A DNA stretch of 7,709 nucleotides from CALMSM01 sp964534095. GTDB taxonomy: Bacteria > Patescibacteriota > Saccharimonadia > Saccharimonadales > CALMSM01. Numbering within the stretch: position 1 is the first letter of the stretch; each line of letters opens with the position of its first letter. The notes beneath the pieces are model-generated. The model was not told the DNA's origin. It did not search any database and was given only the letters and a program-made list of their open reading frames with translations. Of the stretch, positions 1 through 6,198 are shown one piece after another. A program made the position numbers and the translations under genes. The stretch spans positions 1 to 7,709 of the forward strand of contig CAZHPF010000042.1 in the NCBI GenBank assembly GCA_964534095.1. Direction: 5' to 3'.

Positions 1-1
1 G

Positions 2-121
2 GGCTTCGATGGCGCAGTTAGCGAAGTAGACCCGGTAAAAGGCAAGCTCAAAGTACTGGTCAACATGTTCGGTCGCGAAACCCCCGTAGAGCTTGACAGC
101 CTCCAAGTCAAAAAGGTTTAA
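2..121 (+). CDS. nusG: Transcription termination/antitermination protein NusG, C-terminal end (partial)
   Basis: Only the last 39 codons and the TAA stop are present. The reading frame starts at base 2 and its 5' part lies outside the window. The residues form the end of a KOW domain: [10 protein letters not shown], then [18 protein letters not shown] and a final QVKKV. This matches the usual NusG ending (G.VsEVd...V.V.iFGR.TPVEL...QVek). NusG binds RNA polymerase through its missing N-terminal domain, and its KOW domain contacts Rho or ribosomal protein S10, linking transcription to translation. It sits just upstream of rplK, as in most bacteria. I see no terminator after it, so read-through into rplK is possible, although rplK also has its own promoter. 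Confidence 0.93.
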   Translation, partial: GFDGAVSEVDPVKGKLKVLVNMFGRETPVELDSLQVKKV

Positions 122-137
122 CCGTAATTCTATCTAC

Positions 138-166
138 TTGTACAAAACACAGTACTGTGGTATATT
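138..166 (+). promoter_or_regulatory. Extended -10 promoter for rplK
   Basis: A -35-like TTGTAC (138-143) is separated by 17 bases from TATATT (161-166), and TGG immediately precedes the -10 to give an extended -10 element. A transcript would start near base 173 and leave a leader of about 70 bases before rplK. The spacer contains a perfect 12-bp palindrome (148-159), listed separately. The promoter lies in the nusG-rplK gap, so rplK need not depend on nusG transcription. Confidence 0.6.
148..159. repeat. Perfect 12-bp palindrome inside the rplK promoter spacer
   Basis: CACAGTACTGTG reads the same on both strands and fills most of the spacer between the -35 and -10 elements of the rplK promoter. 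A dimeric repressor site could sit in this place, but the sequence partly coincides with the TG of the extended -10 and may be chance. I do not recognise it as the operator of a known regulator. Confidence 0.3.
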
Positions 167-213
167 TTAACCTGTTACGCACTAGATAATTGCTTCACAT
201 TTGTTATTTAGTA

Positions 214-229
214 TTGGGTTATTACCCAA
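214..229 (+). promoter_or_regulatory. Small hairpin just before the rplK Shine-Dalgarno
   Basis: TTGGGT (214-219) and ACCCAA (224-229) form a 6-bp stem with a 4-base loop. The stem ends one base before the purine-rich AAGGA (231-235) that serves rplK, at 9 bases from its ATG. It could tune ribosome access to the site. It does not resemble the L1 site seen upstream of rplA, and no T-tract follows, so it is not a terminator. Confidence 0.3.
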
Positions 230-244
230 AAAGGATTATGTATT

Positions 245-673
245 ATGGCAAAAAAGGTTACTGCTAACCTCAAAATGAAACTAAAGGGCGGGCAAGCTAG
301 CGCTGCACCGCCGGTTGGAAGCACGCTTGGGCAGTACGGTGTTAATATGATGGATTTCATCAACCCGTTTAACGAGGCCACTAAAGACCGCATGGGCAAA
401 GATTTGACCGTTCACATCAGCATTTACGAAGATCGCACCATGAACTTCCGTGTGGTTGGTACGCCAACCGATGACCTTATCCGCGCTGCATTGAGCATCA
501 AGAAAGGTTCCGGTCGTCCTAACACTGAAAAAGTGTCCAAAAAACTCAGCGACACTCAACTGACGGAAATTGCCGAGACAAAAGCAATTGACATGAACAC
601 CGACGATATCCCTGCCGTTAAGAAAATGGTTGCAGGCACCGCACGCAGTATGGGCGTCGAAGTCGAAGGGTAA
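245..673 (+). CDS. rplK: 50S ribosomal protein L11
   Basis: A 142-residue protein of the usual L11 length. It binds the GTPase-associated region of 23S rRNA and forms the base of the L10-L7/L12 stalk, where elongation factors and the stringent factor act. The N-terminal domain (about 1-70) carries the proline-containing APPVGSTLGQYGVNMMDF stretch (residues 21-38). The C-terminal RNA-binding domain ends in GTARSMGV (131-138), a hallmark of the family. The usual PVGPALGQ reads PVGSTLGQ here, a divergent form of a very conserved turn. The ATG at 245 follows AAGGA (231-235) and gives the canonical MAKKV start. A promoter at 138-166 precedes it, and the next ORF begins 6 bases after the stop. Canonical rplJ-rplL are not next to the L11-L1 pair. 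Confidence 0.97.
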   Translation: MAKKVTANLKMKLKGGQASAAPPVGSTLGQYGVNMMDFINPFNEATKDRMGKDLTVHISIYEDRTMNFRVVGTPTDDLIRAALSIKKGSGRPNTEKVSKKLSDTQLTEIAETKAIDMNTDDIPAVKKMVAGTARSMGVEVEG

Positions 674-679
674 TAGCTT

Positions 680-910
680 ATGCCAGAACATGATCGTCCC
701 CAAGTCACTACCAATGGTGAGCGGCTTGCCATGTACCGCCTGACCATGGGCGGGGGAGCGACCGATGAAGATCTGCGTATTTTGGGTCTTGGTGGCAAGC
801 TTCACCTGGTACCCTCGCCGGAGTTAGTTCCGGGAACTCAGGTTGAAGCGGACGGTACGGTACAACCGCCAGATCAGCCCAAGCGGCCTATTGCCCCAAC
901 AGAGGGCTAA
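680..910 (+). CDS. Small protein of unknown function between rplK and rplA
   Basis: A 76-residue ORF in the gap between rplK and rplA, starting 6 bases after the rplK stop with GAAGGG (665-670) 9 bases upstream of its ATG. I do not recognise a family. The N-terminal part is polar, with a Gly-rich MGGGATDEDLRILGLGGKL segment (residues 23-41). The C-terminus is rich in proline, valine and acidic residues (PSPELVPGTQVEADG..QPPDQPKRP) and is probably disordered. There is no signal peptide, membrane span or cysteine pair. Tight spacing suggests co-transcription with rplK, so a role in translation or stalk assembly is conceivable but is only guilt by association. Its last codons overlap the rplA promoter, which argues that this stretch is under double constraint. 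Confidence 0.6.
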   Translation: MPEHDRPQVTTNGERLAMYRLTMGGGATDEDLRILGLGGKLHLVPSPELVPGTQVEADGTVQPPDQPKRPIAPTEG

Positions 911-920
911 GTGCTATACT
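891..920 (+). promoter_or_regulatory. Extended -10 promoter for rplA
   Basis: TTGCCC (891-896), an 18-base spacer and TATACT (915-920) preceded by TGC give an extended -10 element TGCTATACT. The same nine bases occur upstream of dcd (3070-3078). The expected transcript start near base 927 leaves a leader of about 60 bases that holds the L1-site-like hairpin. The -35 lies inside the end of the preceding small ORF. Confidence 0.6.
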
Positions 921-940
921 CTACCTTGTAAACAATTAAG

Positions 941-976
941 TTTGTGGGAGTCTACTTAAGACATTTGTACCACGAA
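941..976 (+). promoter_or_regulatory. L1-binding leader hairpin mimicking the 23S rRNA L1 site
   Basis: The outer stem pairs GUGG (944-947) with CCAC (970-973) and extends by U943-G974, U942-A975 and U941-A976. An asymmetric internal loop has GA (948-949) on one side and AUUUGUA (963-969) on the other. The inner stem pairs GUCU (950-953) with AGAC (959-962) around a 5-base loop. The L1 site of 23S rRNA (base of the L1 stalk) has the same plan: GUGG, then GA, then a helix, and on the return strand a longer A/U-rich loop before CCAC. The outer stem takes in the first two bases of the rplA Shine-Dalgarno AAAGGA (975-980), so L1 bound here should block initiation. L1 feedback on its own mRNA is established in other bacteria and archaea. 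The site here is inferred from pattern. Confidence 0.72.
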
Positions 977-989
977 AGGATACACACCT

Positions 990-1970
990 ATGGCTAAAAA
1001 AGCCGACCTTATCAAAAAAGCCGCTGAGCTCGGGCTGGAAGTGAGCAACAAAAATACTATTGTAGAGCTCGAGAAAGCCATTGCAAGCGCTTCAGAGTCT
1101 GAAGCTGTAGTAGACATAGCTGAACCTAAAGCCACCACCAAAGCGGGCAAAAGAAGCGAAAAGGGTCTTCAAGAGGCGGAGCAAAAGCAAGAAAAACTTG
1201 AGAGACAAGTCCACCGGGACGAAAAAGATGCCGAGGAGGCTGCCAAGCCAAAGCAACCGCAAAAGCCTGCTCGTCCGCGTCTGGAGCGCCGTAGTAAAGC
1301 TTATCGTAAAGCCGCCGAGCAGATTGACAAAACTAAACAATATACCCTAGCGGAAGCCGTAGACCTAGCGACGAAAACTAGTACTGTCAAATTTGACGCC
1401 AGCGTAGAGCTACACGTACGGCTGAACGTTGATCCTCGTCAAGCCGACCAAAACCTTCGCGACATCGTCGTATTGCCTGCCGGTACCGGTAAAATAACTC
1501 GCGTAGCTGTGTTTGCTGATGGAGATAACGTGGTGGCGGCAAAAAAAGCTGGTGCCGACATTGCCGCAGCCGACGAATTTTTACAGCAACTCGACAAAGG
1601 AACGCTGGATTTTGACGTACTTATCTCTACCCCTTCCCAAATGGCTAAACTGGGCAAATACGCTCGTCTGTTAGGGCCAAAAGGACTGATGCCAAACCCA
1701 AAGAGTGGCACAGTCACTGCTGATGTAGCCAAAGCTGTCACTGAGGCAAAAGCCGGCCGGGTGGAATATCGTATCGACAGCACTGGCATTGTGCATGTGG
1801 GGGTTGGTAAAGTAAGCTTCGGCGCGGCAAAACTACAGCAAAACACCCAAGCAATCCTAGAGAGCCTCAAAACCAATAAGCCAACCGGCCTCAAGAGCGG
1901 ATATGTTAAGAGCGTTTACCTCACTACCTCTATGGGTCCCAGCATAGCCGTTTCCGGAACCGACCTGTAA
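990..1970 (+). CDS. rplA: 50S ribosomal protein L1 with a long N-terminal extension
   Basis: 326 residues against about 230 in a typical L1. The L1 core runs from about residue 100 to 326. It contains VRLNVDPRQADQNLRDIVVLPAGTGK, LGPKGLMPNPKSGTVT and the closing TTSMGPSIAVSG, all family signatures. L1 forms the mobile stalk by the ribosomal E site and, in many organisms, represses its own mRNA. Residues 1-32 (DLIKKAAELGL...NTIVELEKAI) look like a SAP/HeH-type helix-extended-helix fold, often nucleic-acid binding. Residues 33-98 are a Lys/Glu/Ala/Gln-rich, probably helical or disordered linker. The ATG at 990 is supported by AAAGGA 9 bases upstream. No other start explains the upstream in-frame extension. 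The leader at 941-976 likely gives autogenous control. HIT follows after 4 bases. Confidence 0.96.
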   Translation: MAKKADLIKKAAELGLEVSNKNTIVELEKAIASASESEAVVDIAEPKATTKAGKRSEKGLQEAEQKQEKLERQVHRDEKDAEEAAKPKQPQKPARPRLERRSKAYRKAAEQIDKTKQYTLAEAVDLATKTSTVKFDASVELHVRLNVDPRQADQNLRDIVVLPAGTGKITRVAVFADGDNVVAAKKAGADIAAADEFLQQLDKGTLDFDVLISTPSQMAKLGKYARLLGPKGLMPNPKSGTVTADVAKAVTEAKAGRVEYRIDSTGIVHVGVGKVSFGAAKLQQNTQAILESLKTNKPTGLKSGYVKSVYLTTSMGPSIAVSGTDL

Positions 1971-1974
1971 AACG

Positions 1975-2415
1975 ATGACTGCTGTACGAGCACGCCGCCA
2001 AAATACCCAGTACCGGTACCACCAACGCTATATTGAGCCACCCCAAAAGGGCTGTGCGTTTTGTCAAATTACCAATCGCAGTCCGCAGTTTATCTCTGAG
2101 ACTAAACATTTTAGGGTAATCCGCAATATTTTCCCCTATACCCTGTGGGACTCTCAGCACGTGACTGACCACTTGATGGTCATACCCAAAAAACATATCG
2201 ATACCTTGGCTGCTCTGTCTGCCGGAGAATCCCAAGAGTATATCCGGATACTCAGCCAATATGAGTCAAATGGTTACAATGTGTGGGCCAGAGCACCGAA
2301 ATCTACACTCAAGAGTATTACCCATCAGCATACACACCTTATTAAGCTGTCTGGTCGTCACATACGGTTTTTGCTTTATCTTCGTCGGCCATACCTGCGA
2401 TTCCTGCTAAAATAA
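1975..2415 (+). CDS. HIT (histidine triad) family protein
   Basis: A 146-residue protein with the two marks of the HIT superfamily. One is a zinc-type CAFC (27-30) near the N-terminus, as in CxFC of HinT-like proteins. The other is the catalytic histidine triad H117-Q-H119-T-H121. Between them HLMVIPKKHIDTL (66-78) is the usual HIT core strand. Family members hydrolyse or transfer nucleotides through a His-nucleotide intermediate (AMP-lysine, dinucleoside polyphosphates or adenylylated species). The exact substrate cannot be told from sequence. The C-terminal tail after the triad is basic and hydrophobic (RHIRFLLYLRRPYLRFLLK) and lacks the usual proline. There is no clear Shine-Dalgarno. It starts 4 bases after rplA, so translation is probably coupled, and ends 4 bases before tmk. 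Confidence 0.88.
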   Translation: MTAVRARRQNTQYRYHQRYIEPPQKGCAFCQITNRSPQFISETKHFRVIRNIFPYTLWDSQHVTDHLMVIPKKHIDTLAALSAGESQEYIRILSQYESNGYNVWARAPKSTLKSITHQHTHLIKLSGRHIRFLLYLRRPYLRFLLK

Positions 2416-2419
2416 GCTT

Positions 2420-3046
2420 ATGATAAAACCGCAAACCATTGTTATTGATGGACCGGATGGCGTGGGCAAGACCACACAGGTACAATTACTGGCTGCTTTT
2501 TTAGCATCACACGGCGCGAATGTGCATGTGACGCGAGCATCAGGCGGGACTCCCATTGGCGAAGAGCTCCGCAAGGCCTCACTATCACTGCACCCTCGAC
2601 GTGCTGAAACCGATGTCTATATTTCCCTGGCTATGCATACCGAGCTTGGACACGACATACAACAGCGTAAAAAAGCCGGTGAAGTAGTCATCGTTGATCG
2701 CAGCCCTTTGACTGTAATCGGCTATAACCTGTACGGCAGCCGGCTGGCGAACAGACAATTAGCTTATGATGCCTGTACTACGCTGTTGCAACTGTGGGAA
2801 ATCGACGTGTTTGTATATCTGGATGCGCCGCAAGCAATGTTAGATGAGCGCCGCCAAAAACGAGGTAATGTAGATTATTTTGAAAACCAGGACAGTGAGT
2901 TTCATCATCGGGTACGCAAAGGATATGAAGAAGGACTCGAATTCCTTAAATCTTCACCTAAATACGTAAAACACCTCGCCGAAATTGATGGCAGTCTGTC
3001 GGTAGAAGCTATCCAGAAACGCATCCAACAAACTGTTGCAAGATAA
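2420..3046 (+). CDS. tmk: Thymidylate kinase-like protein (stand-alone)
   Basis: A 208-residue protein of normal dTMP kinase length, predicted to convert dTMP and ATP to dTDP and ADP in the cytosol. The P-loop is GPDGVGKTTQ (11-20). DRS (93-95) takes the place of the DRY/DRH motif. A basic LID RRQKR lies at 144-148. The P-loop lacks the extra arginine of eukaryotic enzymes and the LID carries the basic residues, which is the bacterial type II arrangement. The conserved REPGGTPIGE segment reads RASGGTPIGE (39-48), so the usual Glu-Pro pair is missing. A second kinase domain is fused to thyX about 800 bases downstream, so this copy may have drifted in specificity. It starts 4 bases after the HIT gene with no clear ribosome site and probably belongs to the rplA transcript. 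Confidence 0.85.
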   Translation: MIKPQTIVIDGPDGVGKTTQVQLLAAFLASHGANVHVTRASGGTPIGEELRKASLSLHPRRAETDVYISLAMHTELGHDIQQRKKAGEVVIVDRSPLTVIGYNLYGSRLANRQLAYDACTTLLQLWEIDVFVYLDAPQAMLDERRQKRGNVDYFENQDSEFHHRVRKGYEEGLEFLKSSPKYVKHLAEIDGSLSVEAIQKRIQQTVAR

Positions 3047-3050
3047 ACAC

Positions 3051-3078
3051 TGTGCACTTCCCCATATTTTGCTATACT
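3051..3078 (+). promoter_or_regulatory. Extended -10 promoter for dcd and tmk-thyX
   Basis: TATACT (3073-3078) preceded by TGC makes the extended -10 TGCTATACT, identical over nine bases to the rplA promoter. A weak -35 TGTGCA (3051-3056) lies 16 bases upstream. Transcription would start near 3085. It sits just after the tmk stop, with no terminator visible before it. It begins the dcd/tmk-thyX transcript. Confidence 0.55.
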
Positions 3079-3120
3079 AGACCATAACTAGCGAAAGTGG
3101 GCTCGCGAGGGACAACAATC

Positions 3121-3126
3121 AGGAGG
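3121..3126 (+). promoter_or_regulatory. Consensus Shine-Dalgarno that fixes the GTG start of dcd
   Basis: AGGAGG is a perfect anti-16S complement, the strongest in the window, and lies 5 bases before GTG at 3132. No ATG lies at a suitable distance, so GTG is the start. Other genes here use only AAGGA-like or no visible site, so dcd and the coupled tmk-thyX may be translated relatively strongly. Confidence 0.8.
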
Positions 3127-3131
3127 AAACT

Positions 3132-3845
3132 GTGGGAGTCTACAGCAACACACAAATCAAGCAAGCTATCATAGACGGTCATATTTTGTGTGCTCCTTAC
3201 AACCCTGCGTATGTCAGCCAAGCAAGCATGGATGTCACACTTGGGTATTACTACTACGAAACTGATCAGGCCAAAAAGGGCTATGTCTACAACCCTTTCG
3301 ATAAAAACGATGTGCACCGTTACTTTGGCGAGCCTAAGCAAGCAGTTACCCACCAGGATTGGTGTAGCGCTAACGGTGTGAAGCCTTTGGAAGGTATTCC
3401 TGCCGAACACCCCGTCATTCCACTCAAACCCGGTGAGCGTATCTTGGCTCATACCCATGAGTTTTTTGGCGTTTTGCCGCCAGGGGCTGCTGAAGTAAAA
3501 TCACGCAGCAGTTGGGGTCGCAACGGCGTAGCAGTTTGTTTTGATGCCGGCTGGATTGATCCGGGATACATTAACCGGCTCACGCTGGAAATCTATAACC
3601 TCAACGAACACGAAACTGTCTTATTACCGGTAGGGGAGAGAATTGCCCAGATTATCTTTCACGAAACTGGGGATGTTGAGGGTAATTACGGGGAAGGCCG
3701 TGATGGTGGCATGAGCGGCAAGTACCAGACCGGTACATCATTTGAAGAGCTAATCGCCACCTGGACACCCGACCAAATGCTTCCTAAGGCCTACAAAGAC
3801 AAGCGATCATTGCCGGGGGCCATCACAGGTTTAAAAGCACGATGA
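3132..3845 (+). CDS. dcd: dCTP deaminase (dUTPase superfamily)
   Basis: A 237-residue protein starting at GTG. It deaminates dCTP to dUTP, or to dUMP in bifunctional members, and so supplies thymidylate synthase. Motifs run in family order: ASMDVTLG (31-38); SRSSWGR (124-130), corresponding to the SSxxR phosphate and substrate loop; WIDPGY (141-146); TLE (151-153), whose Glu is the catalytic base; IAQIIF (171-176); and GKYQ (196-199), the C-terminal nucleotide-closing segment. The length exceeds the roughly 190 of E. coli Dcd, mainly through an insertion at about 45-95 and a tail after 200. Sequence alone does not show whether it also hydrolyses the triphosphate. No separate dUTPase is in the window. 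Its TGA stop overlaps the next start as ATGA. Confidence 0.9.
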   Translation: MGVYSNTQIKQAIIDGHILCAPYNPAYVSQASMDVTLGYYYYETDQAKKGYVYNPFDKNDVHRYFGEPKQAVTHQDWCSANGVKPLEGIPAEHPVIPLKPGERILAHTHEFFGVLPPGAAEVKSRSSWGRNGVAVCFDAGWIDPGYINRLTLEIYNLNEHETVLLPVGERIAQIIFHETGDVEGNYGEGRDGGMSGKYQTGTSFEELIATWTPDQMLPKAYKDKRSLPGAITGLKAR

Positions 3846-6196
3846 AATACTCTAAAAAGACTTCATTCCCCGCACACGCCGAACGACCAGGCACTTTTAT
3901 TGTGATCGAAGGGACTGACGGTTCCGGTAAAGGCACACAGTTTGCAAAGCTGGTGGAAAGGCTTACGAAGGAAGGCTACGACGTGGCTCAGTTTGATTTC
4001 CCACAGTATGACCAGCCGTCTAGTTATTTTGTCCGTGAATACTTAAATGGTAACTATGGGACTGCTGAAGAGGTTGGGCCGTACACTGGCTCTGTATTCT
4101 ACGCACTTGACCGCTATCAGGCCGCTCCTGCCATACGACAGGCACTTGAAGAAGGCAAAGTGGTAGTCGCCAACCGCTTCACTGGCAGCAACATGGGACA
4201 CCAAGGAACCAAGTTTGCCCATGCCGAAGAGCGCCGCGGGTACTTTATCTGGAACGATAATCTGGAGTTTGAAATGCTCAAAATTCCGCGCCCTGATCGC
4301 TCCTTTGTGCTTCGGGTACCGGCCGGCATCGCTCAGCAGCTGGTCGACCAGAAGGAAACACGCAGCTATACTGATAAAAAGCGGGATTTGCATGAAGCCG
4401 ATTTGGGTCATCTAACTAAAGCTGTCGAAGTCTATGATGACCTTTGCCAGCTTTTCCCCAAAGATTTCACGCGTATTGATTGTGTGCGTGACGAAAAGTT
4501 GCTAGATATTGAAACAATACATACACTATTATGGCAGGCAGTCGAGCCGTTACTGCCTGCGTCTCGTGCTGCTTCAGCCGCTCAAACTTTGCCCAAAGCA
4601 GCCAAGACCGTATCCGTCAATCCATACGTCACTAAAGATGGCAAAACGTACAGCGTGACCCCTGCGGGTGAGGAATTCTTGCGGCGAAGTGTCACCAACA
4701 CTACTGGCAATGTCTATGCTTTTAACGACAACCTAAACCCCACAACCATTGCTGCCGCGATGGCTCGCCTGTCACGTCGCGGTGATGATATGCGTATCAC
4801 AATCCTAGACGAATTTGCCGCGGCTATGGGCAAGGACGAAAAGCTCATTCACCGCGTTATCACTGCTTACGGAGACGACTCGGTTCAGCAGCTAGTCGGC
4901 CAGCATATCGTGGTGGAAAACGCCAGCAACCTGCTTACCAAAAAGTTAGAATGGGGTCGTTTGGCAAGCTATCTTGAGCAATCTACCCGCTATATTTATT
5001 TCGACCAAAAAGACGCGGAGGACAAGTACAAATACTACGTTCCGGAGCATTTCAAACCCGCCGTCAAAAAGCACTACATTCAAACAATGGATCAGATTTT
5101 TGATCTTTACAGCGACCTGGTTCGCAAACTGACTACTTACATTCAGGACACCTCCTCTACTCCTCAAAAGGAGCGCGACATCGCCTGGAAAGGCGCTATC
5201 CGCGCCCAAGCCTGTGACGCTATTCGCCCAGTACTGCCCGTTTCTACCAAATCAACCGTTGGTATCTATGCATCCGGTCAAGCACTGGAAAGCCTGATTA
5301 TGCACTTACTCAGCGATGAACTGCCAGAAGCTAATGTTGTCGGCCAGCAGGTTCTCGACGAAGCAAGGAAGGTTATCCCAACTTTCTTAGAGCGGGCGGA
5401 TCGGCCAGACCGCGGCGGGGCGACCATCGCTTACCGGGCTAACACCTACAATGCGGTTAAAGAACTCGCGCAGGCTCATCTTCCTGATACCCATGCTGAC
5501 GGTTCCGAACCAGTCCAGCTTAACAGCGTATGGCCTCGCAATGAACTCGAGTTGGTAGCAGACATGCTCTATGAGCACAGCAGCTTGCCACTCAAAACTA
5601 TCCAGGCAGAAGTAGAGAAGTGGCCCATAGAGCGCAAGGAAGCCGTGTTAACGGCGTATATGGGCGAACGGCTGAATCGTCGGCATCGCCCTGGCCGAGC
5701 GCTGGAAAAGGCGCATTATAACTTTGATTTGATGTGCGACTACGGCATCTTTCGCGACTTGCAACGCCACCGTATTGTTGACGATCTGGAATGGCAGCAG
5801 CTGACGCCGCGCTTTGGCTACGAAATCCCTCGCTTGGTTGAGGATGCTGGCTTTAGCGAAGATTTCGAGAAATGTTTTGACCTCAGCCTTGCCCTCTATT
5901 CACGACTTCAGGAGGCCGGTTACGTTCTCGAAGCCCAGTATGCAACGCTTCTCGGTCACCGCATGCGCTGGAAAGTCACATACAATGCCCGTGAAGCGTT
6001 TCATCTACACGAACTGCGAACCAGCCCCCAGGGGCACCCTGGTTATCGAAAGCTTGTTAAAGAAATGCACGATAAAGTAGCCGAAGTTCACCCGCTTCTG
6101 GCTAACTCTATGAAATTCGTCAACAAAGGCGAAGACGCGGAATTAACCCGTCTGGCCGCCGAACGTGCCACCCAGTTCAAATTGAATCAAATGTAG
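3842..6196 (+). CDS. Fused dTMP kinase and tandem flavin-dependent thymidylate synthase
   Basis: 784 residues in one frame. Residues 1-235 are a dTMP kinase with P-loop EGTDGSGKGTQ (23-33), FPQYDQPSSYFVREYL (53-68), DRY (90-92), NRFTGSN.GHQG (111-122) in place of the usual DRY...S...YQG, and a basic LID (about 170-187). An Ala-rich linker (about 236-257) leads to two ThyX-like halves. Half 1 (about 258-520) has WGR (371-373) where RHR is expected but keeps SYLEQSTRY (376-384), with S381 at the distance of the conserved ThyX serine. Half 2 (about 555-784) keeps RHR (642-644) and NAREAF.LHELR (715-726) but has Q652 in place of the serine. ThyX methylates dUMP using methylenetetrahydrofolate, FAD and NADPH, and the kinase domain uses the product. 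The ATGA overlap with dcd implies coupled translation. Residue equivalences are judged by eye against Thermotoga ThyX. Confidence 0.9.
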   Translation: MKYSKKTSFPAHAERPGTFIVIEGTDGSGKGTQFAKLVERLTKEGYDVAQFDFPQYDQPSSYFVREYLNGNYGTAEEVGPYTGSVFYALDRYQAAPAIRQALEEGKVVVANRFTGSNMGHQGTKFAHAEERRGYFIWNDNLEFEMLKIPRPDRSFVLRVPAGIAQQLVDQKETRSYTDKKRDLHEADLGHLTKAVEVYDDLCQLFPKDFTRIDCVRDEKLLDIETIHTLLWQAVEPLLPASRAASAAQTLPKAAKTVSVNPYVTKDGKTYSVTPAGEEFLRRSVTNTTGNVYAFNDNLNPTTIAAAMARLSRRGDDMRITILDEFAAAMGKDEKLIHRVITAYGDDSVQQLVGQHIVVENASNLLTKKLEWGRLASYLEQSTRYIYFDQKDAEDKYKYYVPEHFKPAVKKHYIQTMDQIFDLYSDLVRKLTTYIQDTSSTPQKERDIAWKGAIRAQACDAIRPVLPVSTKSTVGIYASGQALESLIMHLLSDELPEANVVGQQVLDEARKVIPTFLERADRPDRGGATIAYRANTYNAVKELAQAHLPDTHADGSEPVQLNSVWPRNELELVADMLYEHSSLPLKTIQAEVEKWPIERKEAVLTAYMGERLNRRHRPGRALEKAHYNFDLMCDYGIFRDLQRHRIVDDLEWQQLTPRFGYEIPRLVEDAGFSEDFEKCFDLSLALYSRLQEAGYVLEAQYATLLGHRMRWKVTYNAREAFHLHELRTSPQGHPGYRKLVKEMHDKVAEVHPLLANSMKFVNKGEDAELTRLAAERATQFKLNQM

Positions 6197-6198
6197 GA

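Noticed and set aside
281..805. Long minus-strand ORF of 174 codons across rplK
   Set aside because: Antisense to a clear L11 gene, with no family-like composition and no ribosome site; a codon-usage shadow. The same holds for 1439-1894, 1930-2259, 3072-3458 and 4043-4411 on the minus strand.
3102..3109. CTCGCGAG palindrome in the dcd leader as an operator or terminator
   Set aside because: Only 8 bp, no loop for an RNA hairpin and no T-tract; too short to support a claim.
3131..3143. A 13-base exact repeat of the L1 leader (943-955, TGTGGGAGTCTAC) at the dcd start, as a possible second L1 site
   Set aside because: The return strand is missing: AGAC occurs at 3173-3176 but no CCAC follows at the right distance. 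A repeat of this length has an expected count near 0.4 in a window of this size, so chance suffices.
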